Positions 41,892-49,991 of a stretch of 64,000 nt of DNA are shown in pieces. The notes beneath the pieces are model-generated. The model worked only from the letters and a program-made list of their open reading frames with translations, did not search any database and was not told where the DNA came from. Origin of the DNA: RHKX01 sp963823275 (GTDB lineage Bacteria; Actinomycetota; Thermoleophilia; Solirubrobacterales; 70-9); the NCBI GenBank assembly GCA_963823275.1, contig CAWGKW010000002.1, forward strand, positions 434,001-498,000. The letters run 5' to 3'. Every line of letters starts with the position of its first letter. The first letter of the stretch is position 1. A program made the position numbers and the translations under genes.

Positions 41892-42559
41892 TGGTCCTCA
41901 GGCAGGGAGGTCCCGGAGACGAGCCGGTGGCGATCCACGGGGCAGTCGATCCGGCGTTGCGCGAGGAGTTTCCCGGCCTGTTTCTGCGCTACCTCGAGGT
42001 CGAATCGGGGTCGGGCAGGAGCCCGAGGTCGCTGAAGCGCCGGCTGGCGGTCCTCTCCGATCGCTTTGCCGGGCCGCAGGCGATTGCGTTCAGAACCAAG
42101 CCGATTCCCTGGGCCTATCGGGTCTTCTACCGGCACATCGGACTTGACCCCGACGAGCAGCCGACGCCTGCCGAGGCGGTCGTTTTGGAGCGCATGCTCA
42201 AGGGTGGTTTCATCAGCCGCAGCCTGCTCGACGATGCGTTGACCATCGCGATGATCGAATCCGGTGTGCCGGTCTCGGCACTCGACGCCGATCGGGTCAA
42301 CGGGGGTCTCGCGATTCGGCCGACGGTCTCCGGGGAGGCTCTGGAGGGCAGGCCGGGGGAGTTGCCCGCCGGCACGCTGGTGATCGCCGACGGGCAGCGA
42401 CCGATTTCGCTGCTCTTCGGGGCGGTCGCCTCCGGGCGCGGTGTCTCGCCGTCCACCAGCCGGACGGTCCTTCTCGTCGTCGGCGTGAGCGGAGTGCCGG
42501 AGATCGCCGTCGAGGAGGCGATCTGGCTCGCATCGGAGGTGATGGTCGGGACGGATTGA
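41891..42559 (+). CDS. B3/B4 (PheT-like) domain protein
   Basis: 222 aa from ATG at 41891, overlapping the previous stop in TGATG. The domain is related to the B3/B4 domain of the phenylalanyl-tRNA synthetase beta subunit: KPIPWAYRVFYRHIGLDPDEQPTPAEAVVLERMLKGGF and ESGVPVSALDADRVNGGLAIR. Free-standing members are thought to bind or edit aminoacyl-tRNA or to bind free amino acids, but this is not proven. It is translationally coupled to the thioredoxin-like gene, possibly only through operon crowding. Confidence 0.82.
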   Translation: MVLRQGGPGDEPVAIHGAVDPALREEFPGLFLRYLEVESGSGRSPRSLKRRLAVLSDRFAGPQAIAFRTKPIPWAYRVFYRHIGLDPDEQPTPAEAVVLERMLKGGFISRSLLDDALTIAMIESGVPVSALDADRVNGGLAIRPTVSGEALEGRPGELPAGTLVIADGQRPISLLFGAVASGRGVSPSTSRTVLLVVGVSGVPEIAVEEAIWLASEVMVGTD

Positions 42560-42583
42560 TTTCGCTCCGGTCACGGTTACAAT
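42556..42583 (+). promoter_or_regulatory. sigma-70-type promoter before the 42.6-kb gene
   Basis: TTGATT (42556-42561) and TACAAT (42578-42583) are spaced by 16 nt. A GGAAGG ribosome site and a TTG start at 42614 follow. This is the same -10 sequence and spacing as at erpA, but with a leader of about 25 nt. Confidence 0.6.
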
Positions 42584-42613
42584 GGGCGGAACGCGATTTG
42601 GGAAGGTGTCCGG

Positions 42614-43148
42614 TTGCCGGCGCTTGTAGAGCACGAGCCGAAGTCAGGAAGAGGGTCCCTGGGTGAGCCGGGGTTTTGGTCGGGCGCCGATGCGCTCGAC
42701 CGCCGCGGCGCCGATGTCGACCTGCGCGCCGCTCGCGCGGAGCTACGTCGCCAGATTGCCAGGATGGAGCGCGAGCTCGCCGACCTCTTCGCCGCAACCT
42801 TCCCGCGGCTCGGCATCGAGTGGACCGTAGGTGCTGCGGGCGGACCGCGCATCCTCGGGATCGCCGAGCTCGAGCGGATCAGGGACGCTTTGGCGGACCG
42901 GCTGGCCGAGGCCCGAGCCGAAATCGACCGCAGGGCAGCCGCGGAGGAGTCCACTCGGGCTCTGGTCGAGCGGATGATTGCGAATCCCGCCGAGCATCGC
43001 TGGGTTCGAGTCCGAGGCGAGGAATTGGGTGAGAGGAGCTGCAAGCACTGGCACTCGCAGGCCTCGCTGGGGTCTGCTCGGAATGCTCGCCGGGTGGTGG
43101 CGGGTCAAGCTGTCCTCCGGCTGTCCCTTAGCCTGCGGGTCGTGCTGA
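42614..43148 (+). CDS. coiled-coil protein of unknown function, with a probable +1 frameshift
   Basis: About 177 aa if one extra base near 43061 is skipped. The start is TTG with GAAGG upstream. The first about 150 residues are helical and charged (DLRAARAELRRQIARMERELADLFA, LERIRDALADRLAEARAEIDRRAAAE) and end in GERSCKHWHSQ. In the opening frame the rest is low-quality sequence running into the next gene (to 43228). In the adjacent frame the text is PRWGLLGMLAGWWRVKLSSG then CPLA, a plausible amphipathic tail that stops at 43148, 57 bp before the next ATG. No family name can be given; the Cys/His cluster near 140 may bind metal. Confidence 0.6.
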
Positions 43149-43205
43149 GCGCGCGACCCGCCAACGCGATCACCGCGATCGCCCCGAACAACCCAGATCG
43201 CTCCG

Positions 43206-43775
43206 ATGGCTTCCTCGAAGTCGCGTAAACGCCGTAAGCGTCGGCCGCGCACCCCGCAGCAGGTTGAGCCCGTTGTCGGGTCCGATGCGGAGGTCGACCG
43301 GGCTCCCCTGCCGCCGCAGCCCGAGGCCGCTCGCCGCGCCGCCCGTCGTGGTGCTGTCCCGCCGGATTCGGAGCCGCCGCCGCCGCCGTGGGGGAGCTTC
43401 CCGCTGGTCGAGCTCTGCGTCCTGGTCGGGATCGTGATGATGGTTCTCGGCTTCTTCTTCGTCGGCGGTTCGCGCGGGCCGATCCTGATCGCCGCCGGGC
43501 TCGCGCTCGGGTCGATCGGGGGCCTGGAGCTCAGCATCCGTGAGCATTTCGCCGGCTACAGGTCCCACACGGCGGTTCTGGCCGGCGTTCCGGCTCTGAT
43601 CGTGCTCGGGTTGCTCTTCTATACGGCCCCGGCGAGCCTGCCCGAGCTCGCGAGGGCCGGGATCGGTATCGCCGTCTTCGTCGTCGCAGCCCTGCTGCTG
43701 ACGAGGGTGTTCAGCCGCCGCTCGGGGGGGTTGCGTTACAGGCTCAGGTCGTCGCGAGATCGCAGGCGACGGTGA
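43206..43775 (+). CDS. membrane protein of unknown function
   Basis: 189 aa. A strongly basic start (ASSKSRKRRKRRPR) and a Pro-rich stretch up to residue 60 are followed by four transmembrane helices (about 65-82, 86-103, 118-137 and 145-165) and a basic C terminus (RRRR). The positive ends are expected to stay in the cytoplasm. No motif or family is recognised. It is converged on by the mIHF-like gene. Confidence 0.7.
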   Translation: MASSKSRKRRKRRPRTPQQVEPVVGSDAEVDRAPLPPQPEAARRAARRGAVPPDSEPPPPPWGSFPLVELCVLVGIVMMVLGFFFVGGSRGPILIAAGLALGSIGGLELSIREHFAGYRSHTAVLAGVPALIVLGLLFYTAPASLPELARAGIGIAVFVVAALLLTRVFSRRSGGLRYRLRSSRDRRRR

Positions 43776-43851
43776 CGGCGGTGAGGCCGTAGCCGACGGC
43801 CCGGGTGTGGGTGCACTACCCGGGCCGTCGGCTGGACGGCGAATGGTCGGG

Positions 43852-44190
43852 TCAGCGGCGAGTGGCCAGCTTGTCCTCGAGGGCTCCGGCGAGCGCCTCC
43901 TTCTGGCGCACCGTGAGTCGACCGAGCTGTCGGTTCTCGTTCACGGCGAGCGGTACCAGGAACTTGCGGGTCCTCGTTCGGCCCCAGCGTGATTGGCTGC
44001 GAAGCAACTCCGAGACGGTCATCGTCTCCGCCTCCCATGGACACGAGCGGACAACCAGCGCGACCGGGACGTCCCCGGCCCTGACTGAGCGCTTCAGGGC
44101 TGCCCGGGCGAGTCGAACCCGGTTGGCGTGCTCGAGGGCACGGATATGTTGCGGCACAGCGGCTGGCGCAGCCGTCGAGGCAGCTTCCAT
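43852..44190 (-). CDS. integration host factor-like protein (actinobacterial mIHF family)
   Basis: 112 aa from ATG at 44190, chosen because GGAGGAGG lies about 7 nt upstream; a GTG at 44196 would be too close. The helical segment HANRVRLARAALKRSVRAGDVPVALVV and the core MTVSELLRSQSRWGRTRTRKFLVPLAVNENRQLGRLTVRQKEALAGAL follow the helix-two-turn-helix plan of mIHF, an essential nucleoid protein in mycobacteria. The basic RTRTRK loop is the likely DNA contact. A long 5-prime region with several hairpins precedes it. Confidence 0.75.
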   Translation of the reverse strand: MEAASTAAPAAVPQHIRALEHANRVRLARAALKRSVRAGDVPVALVVRSCPWEAETMTVSELLRSQSRWGRTRTRKFLVPLAVNENRQLGRLTVRQKEALAGALEDKLATRR

Positions 44191-44528
44191 ACTCACTCCT
44201 CCTCCTGCTTGAGAGCGGTGGTGATTTCGATTGATTGTCTGCGACCGAGCGGGTGCGATCCATCTTCGGATACAAGGATCCGGAAGCCCTCCGTGGGCCC
44301 TCCGACTCGCTCCTCACCCCTGTAGCGTCCGGTGCGTTCGGCACCCTAGTGACCTGGGCCCCATCGTGCCCCCCACCGCACCCCGATTCCGTCTGCGGCA
44401 CCCGCTAAGAGCACGTTTTTGCGGGCGAGTCGTCCTCGATTTCGGCTTGTGAGCAAACGGACAAGGCGAAACTACCCGATCAGGGGTAGTTGAATCGGTC
44501 GCCGACCCTCGGTACCGGCGATCGGCGA
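44191..44528. other. 338-bp intergenic region with hairpins upstream of the mIHF-like gene
   Basis: No protein gene is supported. On the minus strand it contains a -10-like TAGGGT around 44345, a GGTGC/GCACC hairpin right after it and a CTTCGGAT/ATCCGGAAG imperfect hairpin about 44275-44297. These would lie in a leader of about 150 nt before the mIHF-like start. A perfect AACTACCC/GGGTAGTT repeat (44470-44491) sits closer to the alpha-oxoamine synthase stop. A structured leader is possible but unproven. Confidence 0.45.
44470..44491 (-). terminator. perfect 8-bp inverted repeat, possible terminator of the alpha-oxoamine synthase gene
   Basis: AACTACCC and GGGTAGTT flank a 6-nt loop, 38 bp beyond the stop of the minus-strand gene. 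Only a short TTT follows on that strand, so termination may be weak. A regulatory palindrome is the alternative. Confidence 0.4.
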
Positions 44529-45800
44529 TCAGCCGGTGACGAGCTCCGGCGAGCGTGTGATCACGCGCTCGAAGATCCCCAGCGCCCGATCTAGATGCTC
44601 GGTTTCGTGGGTCGCCATCAGGCTCGTCCGCAGCAGCGCACCCGCCGGCGGCACCGCAGGATGCAGGGCGACATTGGTGTACACGCCCTCCTCGTAGAGC
44701 GCCTTCCAGAACATCGCGGCGCGGACGTCCTCACCCACGATGATCGGGACGATCGGGGTCAGCGCCTCGGTCCCGTCCGGCATCGGCGTGGGCTGCACCA
44801 CGCGCAGGCCGAGTTCGGTGAGACCACCGTGCAGGTAGGAGGCGTTGTCGAGCAGCCTGCCCATCAACTCGGGCCCGTCGGAGCGGATTATTCGCAGGGA
44901 CTCGAGCGCAGCACCCACCGCCGCCGGAACCGCCGCGGCGCTGAACAGGAACGAACGAGCCGCTATCCGCAGGTAGTCGATGACCTCCGCCGGCCCCGCG
45001 ATGAAGCCCCCGCAGGAGGCGAAGCTCTTCGAGAACGTACCCATTCGCAGGTCGACCGAGTCCTCGACGCCCAGCAGCTCGCTGGCCCCGGCGCCGCGGG
45101 CTCCCAGTGCTCCGACCCCGTGGGCCTCGTCGACCATCAGGCGGGCGCCGTAGCGGTTGCAGAGCTCGGTGACCTCGATCAGCGGGCAGATGTCGCCCTC
45201 CATCGAGAAGACGCCGTCGACGACGACGAGGACGCCGCCGCCGTCTCCGGCGGCCCGCTGGAGCATCCGCTCGAGCTTGTCCATCCGGTTGTGCCGGAAC
45301 GGGCGCAGCTTCGCTCCCGAAAGGCGACAGCCGTCGAGTATCGATGCGTGGTCGCCGGCGTCGCAGATCACCGTGTCGCCGGGTCCGAGGATCGTGCCGA
45401 TGCAGCCGACGTTGGCCTGATACCCGGTTGTGAATACCAGCGCGCTCTCGGTCCCCATCCAGTCGGCCAGCTCGGCCTCCAACTCGATGTGAAGCGGGAT
45501 CGTGCCGTTCAGCAGCCGAGAGCCGGTGAGGGCGGTGCCGTAGGTCTCCAGCGCATCGCGCGCTGCGGCCTTGACGCGCGGATCGCCGGTCAGCCCCAGG
45601 TAGTTGTTGGAGCCGAGCATCAGCATCTCGCGACCCTCCATCTGGACGACCGGGCCGGCCTGCGAGGTGAGCAGCCGGAAGTACGGCATCATGTCCGCCT
45701 TCGCGGCCAGCTCGAGGATCTCGCGGCGGTCATGTTCGCGCGCCTTGGCGAAGACGTCCGACTTGATCTTCGGTCCTTGGAACGAAACCGGTTGAGTCAT
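44529..45800 (-). CDS. PLP-dependent alpha-oxoamine synthase (AONS/KBL/SPT family)
   Basis: 423 aa. The fold-type I aminotransferase class II pattern is clear: SNNYLGLTGDPRV, TGSRLLNGTIPLHIELEAELADWMG, DAGDHASILDGCRLSGA, VVVDGVFSMEGDICPL, MVDEAHGVGALGARGAG and the PLP lysine in GTFSKSFASCGGF. Enzymes of this family condense an amino acid with an acyl-CoA and lose CO2. An N-terminal arm of about 40 residues and MMPYFR resemble the serine palmitoyltransferase branch and related bacterial enzymes as much as BioF. No bio genes are near, so the substrate pair is left open. Divergent from a small membrane protein. Confidence 0.9.
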   Translation of the reverse strand: MTQPVSFQGPKIKSDVFAKAREHDRREILELAAKADMMPYFRLLTSQAGPVVQMEGREMLMLGSNNYLGLTGDPRVKAAARDALETYGTALTGSRLLNGTIPLHIELEAELADWMGTESALVFTTGYQANVGCIGTILGPGDTVICDAGDHASILDGCRLSGAKLRPFRHNRMDKLERMLQRAAGDGGGVLVVVDGVFSMEGDICPLIEVTELCNRYGARLMVDEAHGVGALGARGAGASELLGVEDSVDLRMGTFSKSFASCGGFIAGPAEVIDYLRIAARSFLFSAAAVPAAVGAALESLRIIRSDGPELMGRLLDNASYLHGGLTELGLRVVQPTPMPDGTEALTPIVPIIVGEDVRAAMFWKALYEEGVYTNVALHPAVPPAGALLRTSLMATHETEHLDRALGIFERVITRSPELVTG

Positions 45801-45857
45801 GGGGGAAGTGTTCCACTTGCGTCGGCCTCACGGTTCCCGCAGCGCCGGGTCGGTGCG

Positions 45858-45863
45858 TAGACT
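45858..45863 (+). promoter_or_regulatory. -10 box (TAGACT) for a possibly leaderless transcript
   Basis: TAGACT ends 8 nt before the ATG at 45872 with no ribosome-binding site, the same geometry as erpA. In the same 71-bp divergent region a perfect AAGTG/CACTT repeat (45806-45818) stands just before the opposite gene. Confidence 0.45.
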
Positions 45864-45871
45864 GGCGATCG

Positions 45872-46216
45872 ATGAGCATTGGACGAGTCTTGGACGCTGA
45901 GGCGATCGAGGAGCCTCTCGGGGACGGCGCTGCCGATCCGGCTGGGTCCGCGATCTCACCGGAGCCTGAGGTTCGGGCCCTGCCCGCGCGGCGCTCGGCC
46001 GCTGAACTGGACTCGTGGCGCGGCGAGGTCCGAGCAATCGCCGTCGTCGCGGCGGGAGGAATAGCGGCCGGCGCCGCAACCGTGGTAGCCGTGAGCGCCG
46101 CCAAGGCGATGTCGGGGAGCCGCGGCCGGCGCCCCGTCCGACTAGGGAAGAAGAGCGACCGCGACGTGATCGCCACCCGCTCCTTTCTCGTCGACGTTCA
46201 TCTGCTCGGACGCTGA
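45872..46216 (+). CDS. small single-pass membrane protein, function unknown
   Basis: 114 aa. The first about 55 residues are acidic, followed by one transmembrane helix (about 57-78, AVVAAGGIAAGAATVVAVSA) and a basic segment (RGRRPVRLGKK) ending in DVIATRSFLVDVHLLGR. The stop overlaps the ATG of the DNA glycosylase by 1 nt (TGATG), so it appears to lead a two-gene operon. No family is recognised. Confidence 0.6.
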   Translation: MSIGRVLDAEAIEEPLGDGAADPAGSAISPEPEVRALPARRSAAELDSWRGEVRAIAVVAAGGIAAGAATVVAVSAAKAMSGSRGRRPVRLGKKSDRDVIATRSFLVDVHLLGR

Positions 46217-47217
46217 TGACGAAGGCAGATCGCGTCATCCGCGGTCCCGGCGGGTCGCTGGTCGTCGAGGTCCGCTCGCCGATGCCGTACAAGCTCTCGC
46301 TCGGGCGCCGCTTCCCCGATGGAGTCGCCCGCAGCCGCGACGGGGTCTACGAGCGCTTCCTCAGCGTCGCCGGCCGGCCGATCCTCGCCCGTGCCTGGAA
46401 CCTGCCCGAGCCCGGCCGCGTGTCCGTCGCCGCGATGCCGGCTCCGACGGGTTGGTTGGCCGAGCCCGATCGCCGCCCGCCCGCCGGCGAGGCCGAGCTC
46501 GAGGTCGCGATCGCCAGGGTCAGACACGCTCTTGCCGTAGACGACGACCTCAGGCCGTTCTACGAGCGGTTCCGGGCGGATCCGCTGCTGAGGCCGGTGA
46601 TCCGCCGGCTGCCGGGATACCGGGTCAAGCGCTGCCCGAATCCGTGGGAGGCCTTCGCCTGGGCCGTCACCGAGCAGTTGATCGAGTCGACCCGGGCGGC
46701 GGAGATCCAGCGCCGCATCGTCGGTCTCTGGGGCACGATGCTGAGCTTCGGCGGCCGCGCCCGCCCGTTGGCGAACCCTCCGGGCCCGGAGGTCGTCTCC
46801 GGCCTCGCGCCGGCCGAGCTCGCGGCCTGCGATCTGGCCCCCAAGCGCGCCGTCGCGCTGATCAAGGCGGCTCGGGAGGTCGCCTCGGGCCGCTGCGATC
46901 CCGGCGATCCCGGCGGCGACGGCAGGCTTCGCGCGATCAGCGAGATCGGCCCCTGGACCATGCAGGTCCTCGCTTTCAACGGCCGTGGAGACTTCGATTC
47001 GCTCCCGGCCGGCGACCTCGCCTACCTCCTGCTCGTCGGTCACCTGGCAAACCTGGGTCGCCGGGCAACGGTCGCCGAGGTCGAGGAGTTCTACGCACCA
47101 TACGAGCCGTTCCGCGGGCTCGCCGGCAGGTTCATGCTCGTCGGGTACCGCGAGGCGTTCGAGGAGCGTCCGAAGCTGAGGTATCACCCGCCGGTTCCTG
47201 AGTACGAGGCGGCTTAG
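46216..47217 (+). CDS. HhH-GPD (AlkA/OGG1-like) DNA glycosylase
   Basis: 333 aa from ATG at 46216. The C-terminal HhH-GPD domain has the hairpin-Gly/Pro region ISEIGPWTMQVLAFNGRGDFDSLPAGDLAYL, where the Asp of PAGD is the expected catalytic residue, and PNPWEAFAWAVTEQLIESTRAAEIQRRIV of the helical core. The N-terminal about 100 residues form the TBP-like domain of AlkA-type enzymes. It would excise alkylated or otherwise damaged bases. The four-cysteine Fe-S motif of EndoIII is absent, which fits AlkA. It overlaps the upstream small membrane protein gene by 1 nt. Confidence 0.88.
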   Translation: MTKADRVIRGPGGSLVVEVRSPMPYKLSLGRRFPDGVARSRDGVYERFLSVAGRPILARAWNLPEPGRVSVAAMPAPTGWLAEPDRRPPAGEAELEVAIARVRHALAVDDDLRPFYERFRADPLLRPVIRRLPGYRVKRCPNPWEAFAWAVTEQLIESTRAAEIQRRIVGLWGTMLSFGGRARPLANPPGPEVVSGLAPAELAACDLAPKRAVALIKAAREVASGRCDPGDPGGDGRLRAISEIGPWTMQVLAFNGRGDFDSLPAGDLAYLLLVGHLANLGRRATVAEVEEFYAPYEPFRGLAGRFMLVGYREAFEERPKLRYHPPVPEYEAA

Positions 47218-47236
47218 GCGGAGGTTCCGCCGGCGG

Positions 47237-48256
47237 TCATTTCCCCGGCGATCCCGGCAGCAGCTCGTTGCTCAGCATCTCCCCTGCCGGCGGGGGCGTC
47301 TCGATCTGGTCGTTGGCGGCCAGAAACCTCGCGAACGCCTCCCACCCGGCCGGATCCATGTAGCCGTAGGGCCGGCCCTCGAGTGGGATCAGTCGCGGCA
47401 GGGTCCTTTCGACCTGAGCGCGGGTCAGCTCCGGATCGAGGCCGTCGGCTTCGGCGAGCAGGGACTCGGTCGCCGCGGCGGGGTCCTGCTCCGCCGACCG
47501 GCTCCCGCGCTCGAGGGCGGCGATGAAGTCGCGGATCGGTTCGGGATCCTCCTGCATGCGATCGCCATCCGCGACGAGGACCAGCTCGTCATAGGTGGGC
47601 ACGCCGAGCCGGTCGGCCGCCACGACGGTTGGGTCGAGGCCGCGCTGGGAGAGATCGACGCCCTCGACGTTTAGAAACCCTCCGAACATGGCGTCGGCCC
47701 GCCCCGCGATCAGGGGCTGCATCAGGTTGAAGCCGACGTCGACCTGATCGACGTCGGCGGGGTCGACCCCCGCGTCGGCGAGAATCGTCTGCAGGTAGGC
47801 GGATTGATAGGGGATTCCGGCTGTGACCACGGTCTTCCCGGCAAGGTCGGCGGGGGTTTCGATGCCCCCCTCGGGCAGAGAGATGAGCGAGGTGAGCGGG
47901 CCGTTGACGAGAGCGCCGACGGCAACGACGTCGAGGCCCTCGTCGCGGGCGAGCATCACCTCCGGCTCGTATGAGATCGCCAGGTCGACCCGACCGGCTG
48001 CGACCTGCTTGATCGGCGCCGAAGGATCGGAGGGAACCAACGGCTTCACGTCGAGGCCGGCGTCGGAGAAGTAGCCCTCCTCCAGCGCCTCGTAGATGCC
48101 CACATGGTCGGGGTTGACGTAGAAGTCGAGGGCCAGGTCGAACTGCGCGCCTTCGGATTCCTCACCCGGGTCGCCGCCACAAGCGCTGAGCGCAAGCACG
48201 CTCGCGGCGGCCAGGGCCGCCAGGATCGGGAGGTGCAGGATCCAGCGTCGGTTCAA
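47237..48256 (-). CDS. thiY: thiamine-precursor ABC transporter substrate-binding lipoprotein (ThiY/NMT1 family)
   Basis: 339 aa from a TTG start that overlaps the permease stop in TTGA, with GGAGGG 8 nt upstream. A signal peptide ends in the lipobox LSACGG. The mature part is a periplasmic-binding fold of the NMT1/THI5-like group: LDFYVNPDHVGIYEALEEGYFSDAGLDV, then AAGRVDLAISYEPEVMLARDEGLDVVAVGAL. Relatives bind the hydroxymethylpyrimidine-type thiamine precursors, and the TPP riboswitch before this operon supports that ligand. Lipid-anchored on the outer face of the membrane, it feeds the permease and ATPase encoded upstream. Confidence 0.9.
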   Translation of the reverse strand: MNRRWILHLPILAALAAASVLALSACGGDPGEESEGAQFDLALDFYVNPDHVGIYEALEEGYFSDAGLDVKPLVPSDPSAPIKQVAAGRVDLAISYEPEVMLARDEGLDVVAVGALVNGPLTSLISLPEGGIETPADLAGKTVVTAGIPYQSAYLQTILADAGVDPADVDQVDVGFNLMQPLIAGRADAMFGGFLNVEGVDLSQRGLDPTVVAADRLGVPTYDELVLVADGDRMQEDPEPIRDFIAALERGSRSAEQDPAAATESLLAEADGLDPELTRAQVERTLPRLIPLEGRPYGYMDPAGWEAFARFLAANDQIETPPPAGEMLSNELLPGSPGK

Positions 48257-49061
48257 GGTGATGTTCCCTCCGTCGTCGTTGCCCGCTTGGACTCGCCCCA
48301 CCATGAAACCCGGCGCTCGATCAGGCTCAGCGCGAAGAACAGGGCGATCGCCATCGCCGACAGCCAGACCATCGCCGCGAACAGGCGGGCCACCTCGAGC
48401 TGGGCGTTGTCGACGAGCATCAGATGGCCGAGGCCCTCGGTGGCGCCGGCCCACTCGCCGAAGACGGCGCCGATGACGGCGACGGCGACGGCGATCTTCG
48501 CTCCGCTGATCAGGAAGGGAAGCGCCGTGGGCGCTTCCAGCATCGTCAGGACCCGGAGCCGGCCCGCACCGAGCGAGCGCAGCAGCTTGCGCTGATCCGG
48601 GGCGTGGTGCCCAACCCGTCGAGCGTGTTGACCGCAATCGGGAAGAAGCAGATCAAGGCGATGATCGCGATCTTCGGGCCGATCCCGAAGCCGAACCAGA
48701 CGACGAGGATGGGCGCGATGATGATCACCGGGATCGTCTGGGAGGCGACCACGATCGGGTAGGAGACGCGTCGCATCAGGGGGGAGAGGTGGAGTGCCGT
48801 CGCGGTGGCGACGCCCAGCACCAGGGCCGCCACGAAGCCGACGAGCACCTCCTTGAAGGTGACCCACGCGTTCTCGGCGAGGAGTGAGCGATCGTCGGCG
48901 AGCGAGGTGGCGATCTCGCTCGGGGAGGGAACCAGGAACGAGTCGAGCCCGAGGACATCGGCAAGGAAGCCGGTCGCGGCGGCGAGCTGCCAGGCGCCGA
49001 TCCCGGCGATCACGACCAGGAGCGGAGGCCAGATCGCTTTCAGGTGCTCGCGGTGCCTCAT
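48253..49061 (-). CDS. thiX: ABC transporter permease (thiamine precursor), split by a frameshift
   Basis: About 269 aa when a missing base near 48598-48603 (a run of four C on the minus strand) is restored. The ATG at 49061 overlaps the ATPase stop by 4 nt. The first frame gives an N-terminal helix, PSEIATSLADD, and several BPD_transp_1 helices to NTLDGLGTTP. The second frame continues with DQRKLLRSLGAGRLRVLTMLEAPTALPFLISGAKIAVAVAVIGAVFGEW, the EAA loop and last helices. Both parts are well conserved, so an indel error is likelier than decay. It forms the channel of the TPP-regulated transporter. Confidence 0.88.
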
Positions 49062-49828
49062 CTTGAGCTCACGGCCTCGCTCGTCCCCGCGAGCAGCTCG
49101 AGGGCCCGTTCGCGAGCTGCGACGAACCCAGGTTCGCTGATCACGCTCGGCCGCGGCATCCCCCGCACCCCCGCGGAGGGGGAGTCGATCGTCCAGAGCA
49201 CCCGCCCCGGTCTGGGGGAGAGGAGGACGACGCGATCGGCCACGTACAGCGCCTCCTCGACGTCGTGGGTGACCAGCAGGGTGGTCCGCCCCTCGACCCG
49301 CAGCGTCTCGGCGAGCCAACTCTGAAGATCGGCCCGAGTGATCGCGTCGAGGGCCGCGAAGGGCTCATCGAGCAGCAGGACCTGCGTGCCGGCGAGCAGC
49401 GTCCGAGCGAAGGCGACGCGCTGGCGCATGCCCCCCGAGAGCTCGCGCGGGTAGGCGTCGGCGAAGCTTGCGAGCCCGAGCCGATCGAGCATCGCGTCCG
49501 CCTCCCGCCGGGCCGTGCCGCTTGTTCTGCCCGCCAGCCTGAGGGCGACCGCGGCGTTGTCGGTGGCCCGCTTCCAGGGCAGCAGCAGATCGCTCTGGGG
49601 CATCCAGGCGCAGCTTCGGATGCGGCCCTCGGCGCTCGAATCCCCCCCGATCGTGATCCTTCCGGCGCCAAGCGGGAGCAGTCCGCCGATCAGCTCGAGG
49701 AGGGTGGATTTCCCGCAGCCCGAGGGCCCGACCAGCGCCACCGTCTCGTCCGCGGCGACCTCCAGGTCCAGATCCGCCAGCACGTCGACCATCCCGAACC
49801 GATGCGACAGTCCGCTGGTCTCGATCAC
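49058..49828 (-). CDS. thiZ: ABC transporter ATPase (thiamine precursor)
   Basis: 256 aa. Walker A GPSGCGKST, Q-loop MPQSDLLLPWK, signature LSGGMRQR, Walker B VLLLDEPFAALD and H-loop THDVEEAL are all intact. It belongs to the SsuB/TauB/ThiZ group of importer ATPases. The GTG start follows a GAGAGG ribosome site that lies just after the TPP riboswitch. First gene of the order ATPase-permease-binding protein, each overlapping the next by 4 nt. Confidence 0.93.
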   Translation of the reverse strand: MIETSGLSHRFGMVDVLADLDLEVAADETVALVGPSGCGKSTLLELIGGLLPLGAGRITIGGDSSAEGRIRSCAWMPQSDLLLPWKRATDNAAVALRLAGRTSGTARREADAMLDRLGLASFADAYPRELSGGMRQRVAFARTLLAGTQVLLLDEPFAALDAITRADLQSWLAETLRVEGRTTLLVTHDVEEALYVADRVVLLSPRPGRVLWTIDSPSAGVRGMPRPSVISEPGFVAARERALELLAGTSEAVSSR

Positions 49829-49849
49829 GGGAGCCTCTCGGCGATGACG

Positions 49850-49950
49850 ATCTTCCCTTCGCGCGAATTACCGCACAGGTTCGGAGGGTAAGCGCCGGGC
49901 GGGGAGTCCGGAGACGCTATCTCAGCCCGCTGCCCGCGAGCACCCCTTGA
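49850..49950 (-). ncRNA. TPP (THI-box) riboswitch
   Basis: On the minus strand the conserved parts appear in order: GGGGTGC, GGGCTGAGA (ending at 49920), ACCCTCCGAACCTG, GGTAAT and GCGAAGGGAAG (ending at 49852). These are the sequence hallmarks of the TPP aptamer (P1-P5 with the CUGAGA and pyrophosphate-sensor arm). The ATPase start lies 22 nt downstream and its GAGAGG ribosome site in between, so translational control is likely. It predicts that the following ABC operon imports thiamine or its pyrimidine precursor. Confidence 0.92.
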
Positions 49951-49991
49951 CCCGAGAGATCATAGCCCCGATCGGTGCCGGCCAGCGAGGG

